From the NCBI GenBank assembly GCA_965221485.1, contig OZ244893.1, positions 1,984,001 through 2,048,000 of the forward strand: 64,000 nt of DNA, given 5' to 3'. The notes under the pieces were generated by a model, which was given only the letters and a program-made list of their open reading frames with translations, had not been told where the DNA came from and searched no databases. Each line of letters starts with the position of its first letter. Within the stretch, counting starts at the first letter, position 1. Below, piece after piece: positions 43,207 through 52,512 of the stretch. The translations under genes were made by a program, and so were the position numbers. Origin of the DNA: JAJEBT01 sp965221485 (GTDB lineage Bacteria > Pseudomonadota > Alphaproteobacteria > MPNO01 > UBA830).

Positions 43207-45159
43207 GTGCAACCGCTGTGGCAGCCGTCGCAAGACCGGATCGCGGCCTCCGGAATGACACGTTTTCTGGATGAGGAGGTGCGCAGGCGCTGGAACGTCA
43301 CACCTTCTGACTACGAAGAGTTTCATCGCTGGTCGGTTACGGAAAAGGAAAAGTTCTGGCAGTCGATATGGTCCTTTGGCAGAGTCATCGGAGACGGTCC
43401 CGGAGACACAGTCCTTGTAAACGGCGATCATATGCTTGAGGCCCGGTGGTTTCCCGATGCGAGGCTGAATTTCGCGGAAAACCTCCTGCGACGACGCGAT
43501 GCCGGACCGGCCCTGATTTTCCGGGGGGAAAACAGGGTCGAAAGAACCCTGAGCTTCAAGGAGCTTCATGACCTCGTCTCCAGACTGTCATCCGCTCTCA
43601 GGAATGAAGGCATCGGACCTGGTGACCGTGTTGCCGGATATCTTCCCAACATGCCTGAATCTGTCGCTGCGATGCTGGCGGTGGCGAGCGTGGGCGCCAT
43701 CTGGTCATCCTGCTCTCCCGATTTCGGGGTCCCCGGCGTGGTTGACAGGTTCGGCCAGATCAAACCGACGCTGTTGTTTTGTTCGGACGGGTACTTCTAT
43801 AACGGCAAGAGAATCGACATTCTGGACCGTACGGCCGAAATCCTGGCGCAGATACCGACGATCCAGCGGACCGTTGTCCTGCCCTATGACAGTGATGCCG
43901 GAGATATCTCCGCCGTCCGCCAAGCTGTCAGTCTCGAGGATTTTACGGCGGCCCACCCGCCCGGAGACATCCGGTTCACGCGTACCGAATTCAGTCATCC
44001 TCTCTACATTCTGTTTTCGTCAGGAACCACCGGAGCTCCGAAATGCATCGTTCACAGCGCCGGGGGCACGCTGCTGAAGCATTTGAGCGAGCACATGCTG
44101 CATACGGACATCCGGCGGGATGATCGTGTGTTCTATTTCACGACCCTGGGCTGGATGATGTCCAATTGGCTTTTTTCCGCCCTCGCATCGGAAGCCACCC
44201 TGTTGCTGTATGATGGATCTCCGTTCCACCCCGGACCAGAAGCGCTCTTCGACTTTGCAGACGCCGCCGGGATGACACATTTCGGAACCTCGGCCAAGTA
44301 TATCGATGCCATCAAGAATGCGGGTCTGAAGCCCGCCAGGACCCATGACCTGTCCCCGGTCCGCACAATCCTGTCCACCGGATCCCCGCTTGTGGAGGAA
44401 AGCTACGACTACATCTATGACTGCGTGAAGTCCGATGTCTGTCTTTCGTCAATCTCCGGCGGAACTGATATCGTGGGTTGTTTCGTCCTCGGAAACCCCA
44501 ATGGACCGGTTTACCGCGGAGAAATTCAGGCCAAGGCTCTGGGCCTCGATGTCGATATCCTCGACGATGTTGGCCGCCCAATCACAGGCGAGAAAGGTGA
44601 ACTTGTCTGCAAGGCACCATTTCCGTCGATGCCCGTGAAATTCTGGAACGATCCCGACGGATCCAGGTACCGGACGGCCTACTTCGATCGTTTCAGGAAC
44701 ATATGGTGCCACGGAGACTATGCCGAAATTACCGGACAGGGCGGCATGAGAATCTTCGGGAGATCCGACGCCGTTCTGAATCCCGGTGGTGTCAGGATAG
44801 GTACTGCCGAGATTTATCGGCAGGTCGAACAGTTTCCGGAAATTGAAGAAGGACTCGCCATCGGGCAGGAATGGAAAAACGATCAACGTGTGATCCTGTT
44901 CGTTCGCCTCTCCGAAACAGCCGCGCTCGACGACGAACTGGTTCATCGGATACGGCAACGCATCCGCCAGAATTGTTCGCCACGACATGTCCCATCAAAA
45001 ATCCTTTCGGTATCCGATATTCCACGCACCAAATCAGGTAAAATAACGGAACTGGCGGTCCGGGAAGTGGTTCACGGACGAACTGTCAGGAATGTTGAAG
45101 CGCTTGCCAATCCGGAAGCACTGGACTACTTCAGGGATCGGGAGGAACTCGCGGACTGA
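43207..45159 (+). CDS. Acetoacetate-CoA ligase (acetoacetyl-CoA synthetase)
   Basis: A 650-residue ANL-superfamily ligase that activates acetoacetate with ATP and CoA in the cytosol, usually for ketone-body or polyhydroxybutyrate reuse. The start QPLWQPSQDRIAASGMTRFL and the length are specific to the acetoacetyl-CoA synthetase group. Adenylation motifs are LFSSGTTGAPKCIVHSAGG (phosphate loop), a YDGSPFHPG segment, and the C-terminal PRTKSGKITELAVREV with the catalytic lysine. AAGGAG at 43191-43196 lies 10 nt before GTG 43207 and 7 nt before an in-frame TTG at 43204; either could be the start. The frame is open back to 43075, overlapping the SDR, but that part is not conserved-looking. The SDR upstream may belong to the same unit. 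Confidence 0.93.
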   Translation: MQPLWQPSQDRIAASGMTRFLDEEVRRRWNVTPSDYEEFHRWSVTEKEKFWQSIWSFGRVIGDGPGDTVLVNGDHMLEARWFPDARLNFAENLLRRRDAGPALIFRGENRVERTLSFKELHDLVSRLSSALRNEGIGPGDRVAGYLPNMPESVAAMLAVASVGAIWSSCSPDFGVPGVVDRFGQIKPTLLFCSDGYFYNGKRIDILDRTAEILAQIPTIQRTVVLPYDSDAGDISAVRQAVSLEDFTAAHPPGDIRFTRTEFSHPLYILFSSGTTGAPKCIVHSAGGTLLKHLSEHMLHTDIRRDDRVFYFTTLGWMMSNWLFSALASEATLLLYDGSPFHPGPEALFDFADAAGMTHFGTSAKYIDAIKNAGLKPARTHDLSPVRTILSTGSPLVEESYDYIYDCVKSDVCLSSISGGTDIVGCFVLGNPNGPVYRGEIQAKALGLDVDILDDVGRPITGEKGELVCKAPFPSMPVKFWNDPDGSRYRTAYFDRFRNIWCHGDYAEITGQGGMRIFGRSDAVLNPGGVRIGTAEIYRQVEQFPEIEEGLAIGQEWKNDQRVILFVRLSETAALDDELVHRIRQRIRQNCSPRHVPSKILSVSDIPRTKSGKITELAVREVVHGRTVRNVEALANPEALDYFRDREELAD

Positions 45160-45254
45160 ACCGGAACCCAGGTGCCACCCGGCTGAATTCTTCTGTTATC
45201 GTTATGAAAAACGGCGGAAGTGTTGCCTGCCAATCGTGTAACAACAGGGTCGTT

Positions 45255-47141
45255 ATGACCAAAACAGCGTGGAGACTGCGCGCAAAAATGCCCATTAGAC
45301 GGATTTGGGGCCGCGTTCCTGCTGCCGCAATAGCCATTGCAGTGGCAATCTCTCTGGCTGGCATCACATCGGATGTGCTCGCTCAGGACAAGACCCTCGG
45401 CCCGCGCGCTGCGGCCATCGACGCAAACAAGAACGGCGTCATTGATCGGAACGAAGCCAGGGGGCCACTCGACGAGAGTTTCAGCGAAATGGACTGCGAC
45501 AGGTCCGGTGCGCTTGATGGCGAAGAAATCAGAAACTTCTTTTCCGGCACCGGATGCCCGGAGACCCAGACTGCCGCTCCGGAATCGACAAGCCCCGCCC
45601 CCGACACGACACTCGGCCCGCGCGCTGCAGCCATTGACGCAAACAAGAACGGCGTCATTGATCGGGACGAGGCAAGGGGACCGCTCGACGAGAGTTTCAG
45701 CGAAATGGACTGCGACAGGTCCGGTGCGCTCGATGGGGCAGAAATCAGAAACTTCTTTTCCGGCACCGGATGCCCGGAGACCCAGACTGCCGCTCCGGAA
45801 TCGACGGGCCCCGCCCCCGACACGACACTCGGCCCGCGCGCTGCAGCCATTGACGCAAACAAGAACGGCGTCATTGATCGGGACGAGGCAAGGGGACCGC
45901 TCGACGAGAGTTTCAACGAGATGGACTGCGACAAGTCAGGTGCGCTCGATGGCGCAGAAATCAGGAACTTTTTTTCCGGTTCGGGGTGCCCCGAGACCCA
46001 GACTGCCGGCCGTACAGGGGCAACACCGCCCGGGCCGCAACCGGGACAAGCTTCCGGCGGGAGCAACGCACAGCGACCACGCGGGCGTCCGCCCCGTTCG
46101 GTGCGCGTCGATGAGGTGATCAGGGAAACGCAGTCGCAAACGTTTCCGGTCATCGGCCGGTTGGTGGCACGCCGTGCCGGCATCGTCGCATCCTTCATCC
46201 CGGGCGCCGTCGCCGGACTTAACTTTGACGTGGGAGACCGGGTTAAAAAGCGTGACATCATTGCTACTCTGGCTCCCGCCAGACTGAAGGCGGCCCGCGA
46301 CAAGTTTCAGGCTGCGAGGGCAACCCGCGATGCCATGGTGCGAACAGCCGAATCAGAACATAACAAGAAGGTGCAGGAACTTCGGCGCATGGAGAGCCTG
46401 CGTACGTCTTCCGCGTTCTCACGTGCACGATACGAGGATCTTGTCCGCGATGTCGAGGGGCGCAAGGCGGTCATCGCAGAACGACGTTCACTGCTGAAAC
46501 AAGCGGAAGCGGAACTCAAGCAGGCCTCGATCGATCTTGCGAATGCCACTATCCGCGCACCCTATGACGGTGTGATCGTGGAGAAACACACCGAAATTGG
46601 CTCCTACGTCAGCTTCGGTGGATCGGTCGTCACCATGATCAGCGATAGCGATATCGAGGTCGAAGCCGGCGTTCCCTCCGACCTGATCGCCGGCCTCAAT
46701 CGTGGAATGGCGATTCGCGTAAGGCTTGACGACGAAACGGAACACCGGTCCGTGATCCGCGCCATCGTGCCACAGGAAAATCCGCGTACCCGAACCCGTC
46801 TTGTGCGCATGACGCCGGAGTTTGGAGAGACGTCCAAGCAACTGGCTGTCAACCAAAGTGCGACCGCGATGATCCCGATTGGCAAGATTCGTGAGGTTGT
46901 CACTGTCCACAAGGATGCCATCGTACACCGGAACAATGCCCAGCAGGTCTATGTTGTCCGCAACAACCGCGCCTTTCAGAGACCGGTCGAAATCGGCGAT
47001 GCTGTCGGTAATCGATACATTGTCCTGTCAGGACTGAAGCCTGGTGATGTTGTGGTGGTCCAGGGCAACGAGGGACTGCCCCCGGGATCCAGGATCCGTA
47101 TCTTGACCGACACCCTGGCAGTCGGGGTCACCACACAATGA
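45255..47141 (+). CDS. RND efflux periplasmic adaptor with N-terminal triplicated EF-hand array
   Basis: A 628-residue periplasmic protein. A long signal segment ends in ITSDVLAQ near residue 44. Then come three 72-residue units (about 47-252), each with two canonical EF-hand loops, DANKNGVIDRDE and DCDRSGALDGAE (first copy RNE and GEE variants), six loops in all, and linkers containing CPETQTAAPES. A Pro/Gly/Arg-rich linker (270-295) leads to the HlyD/MFP fold: RVDEVIRETQSQTFPVIGRL, lipoyl half GIVASFIPGAVAGLNFDVGD, a helical hairpin (about 360-435), the second lipoyl half ATIRAPYDGVIVEKHTEIG, then beta-barrel and membrane-proximal domains. Adaptors link the RND pump to an outer-membrane channel. 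EF-hands are not usual here, so calcium binding is inferred from loops. ATG 45255 has AGGG 5 nt upstream. The pump gene overlaps its stop. Confidence 0.92.
   Translation: MTKTAWRLRAKMPIRRIWGRVPAAAIAIAVAISLAGITSDVLAQDKTLGPRAAAIDANKNGVIDRNEARGPLDESFSEMDCDRSGALDGEEIRNFFSGTGCPETQTAAPESTSPAPDTTLGPRAAAIDANKNGVIDRDEARGPLDESFSEMDCDRSGALDGAEIRNFFSGTGCPETQTAAPESTGPAPDTTLGPRAAAIDANKNGVIDRDEARGPLDESFNEMDCDKSGALDGAEIRNFFSGSGCPETQTAGRTGATPPGPQPGQASGGSNAQRPRGRPPRSVRVDEVIRETQSQTFPVIGRLVARRAGIVASFIPGAVAGLNFDVGDRVKKRDIIATLAPARLKAARDKFQAARATRDAMVRTAESEHNKKVQELRRMESLRTSSAFSRARYEDLVRDVEGRKAVIAERRSLLKQAEAELKQASIDLANATIRAPYDGVIVEKHTEIGSYVSFGGSVVTMISDSDIEVEAGVPSDLIAGLNRGMAIRVRLDDETEHRSVIRAIVPQENPRTRTRLVRMTPEFGETSKQLAVNQSATAMIPIGKIREVVTVHKDAIVHRNNAQQVYVVRNNRAFQRPVEIGDAVGNRYIVLSGLKPGDVVVVQGNEGLPPGSRIRILTDTLAVGVTTQ
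45393..46010 (+). repeat. Three tandem 216-bp coding repeats (EF-hand pairs)
   Basis: Units begin at 45393, 45609 and 45825; the first two are full 216-bp units and the third runs 186 bp before diverging. Copies 1 and 2, and 2 and 3, are nearly identical at DNA level over most of their length, including synonymous positions, for example GACGCAAACAAGAACGGCGT in all three. This indicates recent tandem duplication in frame or ongoing gene conversion. Each unit encodes two EF-hand loops and one CPETQTA linker. Copy number could vary between strains. Confidence 0.95.
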
Positions 47142-50100
47142 ATATCATTCGCCTTGCTATCGAACGACCGACCGCGGTCGTTGCGCTGGTGCTCATGATC
47201 ATCCTTTTCGGATATGTCGCCCTGCAACGGATTCCGATTCAGATGGCGCCGGATGTACGTCAGCCGATCATCAATGTGACGACCGTTTGGCCGGGAGCGG
47301 CGCCGGCTGAGATCGAGCGCGAAATCATTCTCCCACAGGAAGATCAGCTCAAGGGGCTCGAGGGTGTGCGGAAGATGACGTCGCGGGCCATGCCGAACCG
47401 CAGTCAGATCACCCTGGAGTTCGGGCCAAGTGTCAATTTCAATCGCGCCTTGCTGCTGGTTGCCAACCGGCTCGATCGGGTCGCCCGTTATCCGAACGAG
47501 GCCAATCAACCTGTTCTGTCTACATCGGGGACCGAAGACAACGCCATTGCCTGGTTCGTCCTGACCCGCGAGGAGGGCAATAATCGGGATCTGATAAATT
47601 ACGGCGATTTCCTGATTGATGTGGTTCAGGAACGTTTTGAGCGCATCAAGGGCGTAGCCGGGGTCAATATATTTGGCGACACGGAACGCGAAATGACCAT
47701 CACGGTTACGCCGCAGTCCCTGGCCCGTTACGGAATGACGGTCAGCGAGGTGCTTCGTCGATTGCGTGCCTCAAACACTTCCATGACAGCCGGAGATGTG
47801 GAGGAGGGGAAACGCCGCTATGTCGTGCGGACCGAAGGCGGCATCACCGCAACCCGGGAAGCCGAACAGATCGTTCTCCGCTCGGACAGCAACAGCGGGA
47901 CAAATTTCGGTTCGGGAGCCGGTCTTGGTCGGGTTCTTGTCGGAGATATTGCCGGGGTCAATATCGGATACAAGAAGGCGCAGGCGCGGCTGCGGCAGCT
48001 GGATGAACCGGCACTGGGTTTCAATATAACCCGTGAGCAGGGCGCAAACGTCATCGAAACGATGAGAGAGGTGAACCTCGTCGCTGCAGAACTGGCGGCC
48101 GGTCCCCTCAAGGAACAGGGGCTGATTGTCGAACAGGTCTATGACGAAACCGACTACATCCAGTCCTCTATCAATCTGGTGCTCCAGAATATCTATGTGG
48201 GCGGCGTACTCGCAATTGTGATCCTGCTGGTTTTTCTTCGCTCCTGGCGCCCCACCCTCGTGATCGCCCTGTCCATCCCCGTATCTGTCATCGGATCCTT
48301 CGTGGCCATGGCCGTCCTTGGTCGATCTCTGAACGTGGTCAGCCTTGCTGGAATAGCCTTCGCTGTCGGTATGGTTGTTGACGCCGCGATTGTGGTGCTG
48401 GAGAACATCTACAGGATGCGTCAGGAGGGCCGATCCGCTGCGGAAGCAGCCTATCATGGTGTCCAGCAGGTCTGGCCGGCGGTTCTGGTTTCCTCCCTGA
48501 CAACCGTGATGGTGTTCATCCCGATTCTGATCATGGACCTTGAAGTCGGCCAGTTGTTCCGGGATATCGCTGTCGCGATTTCTGTTTCGGTCCTGCTCTC
48601 GCTGCTGGTTGCGGTCACGCTGATTCCGGCATTATCGAAGGGCCTGCTTGGTGGCCGCGTCGACAGGAAGGATTTCAGGATACGCGTTCCTATCGTTGAC
48701 TGGTTTTCAGCCTGGTTTGTGAGATTTTGGACCGGTTATGCGCGCGTGGTTGCGCGCTACAAGGCGGCTGCACTTGTTCTGGTTGCGTGCATCATCGGTG
48801 TCGCCACCGTTGTCACCATCGCGATCATGCCCAAGCTCGACTACCTTCCAACAGGAAGCCGAAACTTCGCGATCGGGATTGTCATTCCGCCGGCCGGCTA
48901 CAACCTCGACACTAACGAAGCCATCCTCAAGAAGCTGTCAGACGCCACAAAACCCTTTTGGTCGCGTGGTCCGGAAGCTGAAACAACACCGCCCGAAGAT
49001 CAGATTATCGATCGCTTTTTCTATGTCGCCCGCCTTGGCCGCATGTTTTTCGCTGCCACCCATGTCAATGAACGCCGGGCCCATGAACTGATTCCCTTGC
49101 TTACGGAGCGGGCGCGGAAGGAGCCCGGCGTCCTTGCCTTTGTATTCCAGCCCTCGCTGTTCGGGCGCTCCATCGGTTCGGGGCGTAACATCGACATTGA
49201 AGTCGCGGGGCCCCAGCTCGATGATGTCTATGCGGTGGGGCAGGAGGTCTTCTTCTCGACCCTAGGAGCGTTGCCGCCAAGTCAGGGACATCGTGCACGC
49301 CCCCGCCCCGCACTGACCCTGGGAGCCCCCGAAGTCAGAATTCTGCCTGATCATGTCCGTCTCACCGACAACGGCCTGTCAGCACGGGAGCTCGCTGAGT
49401 CCGTTGACGCGTTCAACGACGGCGTGCGCGTGGATGAAATCTCCTTGGACGGCCGGCGGATCGATCTGGTTCTGAAGGGCCCGGAACCGCAAAGGGAATC
49501 GACACAGGCCATAAGGGCCTTGCCTGTCGTTACGTCAGATGGCCGGATCGTTAACGTCTCCAGTCTGGCTGATGTCATCGAAACCGCCGGGCCCACAGAA
49601 ATCCAGAGGATAGACCGGGCACGAACTATAACCATCCGGGTCAGCCCGTCTCCCGGAATGCCGCTCCAGGCGGCGATGGACATCATTGAAAAAGATGTGC
49701 TGGCCCCGATCACAGCCAAGGGTCTTCCCGAGGGTGTGCGATTTCGCCTTGCGGGAAGCGCCGACAAACTCGTCGTGACCTGGAATCATATGGTTCTCGA
49801 CCTCGTTCTCGCTCTGATCATCGTCTATCTGGTGATGGCGGTTCTGTTCGAGAGTTTTCTTTATCCCTGGATTGTCATGCTTGCGGTGCCGGTCGCGGCG
49901 GCCGGAGGGTTAGGCGGCCTCGCGCTGCTCAACACATATGTGAACCAGCCCCTCGACATGCTCACAATGCTTGGCTTCGTGATATTGATCGGAATTGTTG
50001 TCAATAGCGCCATTCTGCTTGTGCACCAAACCCTCTACCACACGCGTCACGACGGAATGGAAGTCAACCGGGCCATAGAAACGGCGACCCGAAACCGTAT

Positions 50101-50347
50101 TCGCCCTATCTTCATGTCCACCCTGACGTCGATATTTGGAATGCTGCCGCTTGTCGTCTTTCCCGGCTCCGGTTCGGAACTCTACCGGGGCCTTGGTTCA
50201 GTAGTCCTTGGAGGCCTGGCGTTATCGGCGGTTCTGACAATGGCTATCGTTCCGCCAATGATGTCCCTGACTGTCGGAGTCGTTGAACGCCGGAGAATGC
50301 GACGGAAAAAGATGACGGTTCCGGAGGCGCAACCGGCACAGACATGA
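47138..50347 (+). CDS. RND-family efflux pump permease
   Basis: A 1069-residue inner-membrane transporter of the AcrB/HAE1-like superfamily, with twelve expected helices in two symmetrical halves and two large periplasmic loops. Helix 1 starts IERPTAVVALVLMIILFGYVAL, the helix 4 motif is GMVVDAAIVVLENIYRM (Asp415 followed by Ala instead of the second aspartate of AcrB-type DD), and helix 10/11 carries LTMLGFVILIGIVVNSAILLV. Proton-driven export is expected of the family; substrate unknown. The start overlaps the adaptor stop by 4 bp (ATGA), so they are translationally coupled. No outer-membrane factor gene follows, so a TolC-like channel must be supplied from elsewhere. Confidence 0.95.
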   Translation: MNIIRLAIERPTAVVALVLMIILFGYVALQRIPIQMAPDVRQPIINVTTVWPGAAPAEIEREIILPQEDQLKGLEGVRKMTSRAMPNRSQITLEFGPSVNFNRALLLVANRLDRVARYPNEANQPVLSTSGTEDNAIAWFVLTREEGNNRDLINYGDFLIDVVQERFERIKGVAGVNIFGDTEREMTITVTPQSLARYGMTVSEVLRRLRASNTSMTAGDVEEGKRRYVVRTEGGITATREAEQIVLRSDSNSGTNFGSGAGLGRVLVGDIAGVNIGYKKAQARLRQLDEPALGFNITREQGANVIETMREVNLVAAELAAGPLKEQGLIVEQVYDETDYIQSSINLVLQNIYVGGVLAIVILLVFLRSWRPTLVIALSIPVSVIGSFVAMAVLGRSLNVVSLAGIAFAVGMVVDAAIVVLENIYRMRQEGRSAAEAAYHGVQQVWPAVLVSSLTTVMVFIPILIMDLEVGQLFRDIAVAISVSVLLSLLVAVTLIPALSKGLLGGRVDRKDFRIRVPIVDWFSAWFVRFWTGYARVVARYKAAALVLVACIIGVATVVTIAIMPKLDYLPTGSRNFAIGIVIPPAGYNLDTNEAILKKLSDATKPFWSRGPEAETTPPEDQIIDRFFYVARLGRMFFAATHVNERRAHELIPLLTERARKEPGVLAFVFQPSLFGRSIGSGRNIDIEVAGPQLDDVYAVGQEVFFSTLGALPPSQGHRARPRPALTLGAPEVRILPDHVRLTDNGLSARELAESVDAFNDGVRVDEISLDGRRIDLVLKGPEPQRESTQAIRALPVVTSDGRIVNVSSLADVIETAGPTEIQRIDRARTITIRVSPSPGMPLQAAMDIIEKDVLAPITAKGLPEGVRFRLAGSADKLVVTWNHMVLDLVLALIIVYLVMAVLFESFLYPWIVMLAVPVAAAGGLGGLALLNTYVNQPLDMLTMLGFVILIGIVVNSAILLVHQTLYHTRHDGMEVNRAIETATRNRIRPIFMSTLTSIFGMLPLVVFPGSGSELYRGLGSVVLGGLALSAVLTMAIVPPMMSLTVGVVERRRMRRKKMTVPEAQPAQT

Positions 50348-50733
50348 ACCGATCTGTCTACGGGGCCCCATTCGGACCAGCGCCGACTGACAGCGCCTGA
50401 AGCGGCGGAGTTGTCTCCGCTGTGATGAGATCAGTGTTCAACGTGGCCTCTTCGCATTCCGTCAGGATGGGCACGGTTTGGCCTCGGATTGCTCGGGGCG
50501 AACACTGCGGAGTTTGCAGAGAATAATGCGAAACTCTGTGTCGGCCTCATATGGACCGGTATCATCAGTCAGTCGGCTGTCGCGCTGATAGCCGCAGGCC
50601 AGGTGCACATCGCGACCAAGGAATTAGCAATCCACGCTTGGTCCGCTTTCGGACAGGCACGGAGAATGGACCAGCCATGGTCCCGGTTTCTGCCACTGTG
50701 ACTCTTCAGGTCCAGAACTGCCTCACCTCCGGG
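50348..50733. other. Spacer between convergent genes
   Basis: About 390 bp between the RND permease and the nucleotide-sugar dehydrogenase (convergent). Two overlapping plus-strand frames near 50489-50787 were read and rejected. No clear terminator hairpin. Confidence 0.35.
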
Positions 50734-52053
50734 TTACAGCCGCCACAAATCCACATCCGGTGGACAATCATCCGGGGGAAGTATTGACTTGACGTCGATC
50801 ACGGCGCCCCGTTCGGCACGAAGCAGTTTCTTCACACCTGCCCAGCCTGCATCCCGGAACAGCTGATGAGAAACTGCGACGATCACGCAATCTGCCGGTC
50901 GCAGGCTGGACACAGGGACGAGGTCGAGTTCGAACAATCGCCTGGCCTCACAGGGATCAGCAATCGGATCACAAATCTGGAGGTCAAACCCGTAATCGCG
51001 CAATTCTCTCACGATATCGATGACGCGCGTGTTACGCAGGTCCGCAACATTTTCCTTGAAAGTCAGACCCAATATGGTAACGACACGGTTTTGAGAGCCG
51101 CCGTCCAGCCTCGCGAGGTGTTTGACAGCTTGCTGGGCAACATAGGCACCCATCGCGTCATTGATGCGCCGGGCAGTGAGAATCAGCTCGGCGTAGGATC
51201 CCATGGTCGCGGCCTTGTGGGAGAGGTAATAGGGATCGACCCCGATACAATGGCCTCCCACAAGTCCGGGGGTGAACGGCAGAAAGTTCCACTTTGTTCC
51301 TGCCACCGCCAGAACTTCACCGGTATCAATGTCCATGCGGTCGAACAGCATCGCGATTTCATTCATGAAAGCGATATTCAGATCCCGCTGCGTGTTCTCG
51401 ACCACCTTTGCAGCTTCGGCAATCCGGATGCTGGAAGCGCGATGCACGCCCGCCGTTACCACCGATCCGTACACTGCGGAAATGATATCAAGTGTGCGTT
51501 TGTCCTGACCCGACACAACCTTCACGATATCGGCAAACCCTCGCGCCAAATCGCCTGGATTGATTCGCTCGGGTGAATAGCCAACCGTAAACTCCACACC
51601 GGCCGTCAACCCTGAGCAGTGCTCCAGCAACGGGACGCACTCATCTTCAGTGACTCCCGGATATACCGTGGATTCAAAAACCACAATGTCCCCTTCACCG
51701 AGCTGCTCGCCGACGATGCGGCATGCAGACCGCACCTGGTCAAGATCGGGCCCTCGGGCTGCATTGACCGGGGTTGGTACCGTCACAATATGGAAATCGG
51801 CCCGGGCCAAATGCCGGGGATCGGCTGTAAATCCGATATCCGCTTCGGCAAGTGTCGTTGGATCGAATGCGCCTGTTCGATCAACGCCTGCAATCAGTTC
51901 GTCAATTCGCGCCCCGTCAATATCGAAGCCCACCACGCGGCCGTGGTTGCCGAAACTGACAGCGACGGGCAGACCCACGTAGCCAAGCCCCACCACCGAA
52001 ATTTTGCGACCATGGCTCACAGCCGGGATATCCCGGAACAAACGATTTGCCAC
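50734..52053 (-). CDS. Nucleotide sugar dehydrogenase, UDP-N-acetylhexosamine 6-dehydrogenase (TviB/WbpO-like)
   Basis: A 439-residue cytosolic enzyme that oxidises the C6 hydroxyl of a UDP-sugar to a uronic acid with two NAD. The N-terminal Rossmann motif is VVGLGYVGLPVAVSFG; the central domain has FESTVYPGVTEDECVPLLE; the catalytic cysteine is in LVGGHCIGVDPYYLSHKA; ILGLTFKENVADLRNT opens the C-terminal UDP-binding domain. The pattern GGHCIGVDPYYL with KAxxxG matches TviB/WbpO (UDP-GlcNAc or GalNAc dehydrogenases) rather than UDP-glucose dehydrogenase. Enzymes like this feed capsule or O-antigen synthesis, yet no glycosyltransferase or epimerase gene lies near. The upstream spacer is 459 bp. 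Confidence 0.93.
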   Translation of the reverse strand: MANRLFRDIPAVSHGRKISVVGLGYVGLPVAVSFGNHGRVVGFDIDGARIDELIAGVDRTGAFDPTTLAEADIGFTADPRHLARADFHIVTVPTPVNAARGPDLDQVRSACRIVGEQLGEGDIVVFESTVYPGVTEDECVPLLEHCSGLTAGVEFTVGYSPERINPGDLARGFADIVKVVSGQDKRTLDIISAVYGSVVTAGVHRASSIRIAEAAKVVENTQRDLNIAFMNEIAMLFDRMDIDTGEVLAVAGTKWNFLPFTPGLVGGHCIGVDPYYLSHKAATMGSYAELILTARRINDAMGAYVAQQAVKHLARLDGGSQNRVVTILGLTFKENVADLRNTRVIDIVRELRDYGFDLQICDPIADPCEARRLFELDLVPVSSLRPADCVIVAVSHQLFRDAGWAGVKKLLRAERGAVIDVKSILPPDDCPPDVDLWRL

Positions 52054-52512
52054 GTTGACCAGCCCGGCAACGGGTCAACAGCGTCGATTGTTGTCAATGC
52101 CGAACCGGTATCGCTGAACACGGCCTCGCGAAGGTCTGCACTCATGATGTCCCTATCCTCTGCCTCAACCTCGTCATCGCGACTTCCGGGTCTTCGTTAC
52201 CGCCTGCAAACACTCCGGGCAAGCCCCGAACACGCTAACGGGGCAACCGACGCCGCCGGATTGCCCGATCAGTGTTCGCAAAGCCAATCAGTCACCCCAT
52301 GGTCGACTGTCGAATGTCCCGGTCAGCGGTGCATCGAGAATAACCAGAGCCATCCGGCCTGCGCTCGGACCGTTCGCGCAAAATTTGCCGGGGCAGAATG
52401 GCGTTAAAGCGCGGACACCCCGATAAACTGCCACAATGAACGTGCCTTGTTCGGTCAGAACTGGATTTACGCGCAAACCGGTCCTAACTTGCGAGGCGAG
52501 GAGTTGGCTTTC
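52054..52512. other. Divergent spacer before ygfZ
   Basis: About 460 bp. No gene was recognised; minus-strand frame 52288-52476 and plus-strand extensions are unconvincing. GAGGAG at about 52499-52504 is the ribosome site of the ygfZ-like gene. Confidence 0.4.

Noticed and set aside
45393..46010. Regular repeats as a possible CRISPR array
   Set aside because: Units are 216 bp, contiguous and coding, without short repeats and unique spacers. No CRISPR array was found in the window.
45383..46303. 306-codon minus-strand open frame across the EF-hand repeats
   Set aside because: It is the antisense shadow of the repeated coding DNA; the plus strand has a signal peptide, EF-hand motifs and an adaptor fold in one frame.
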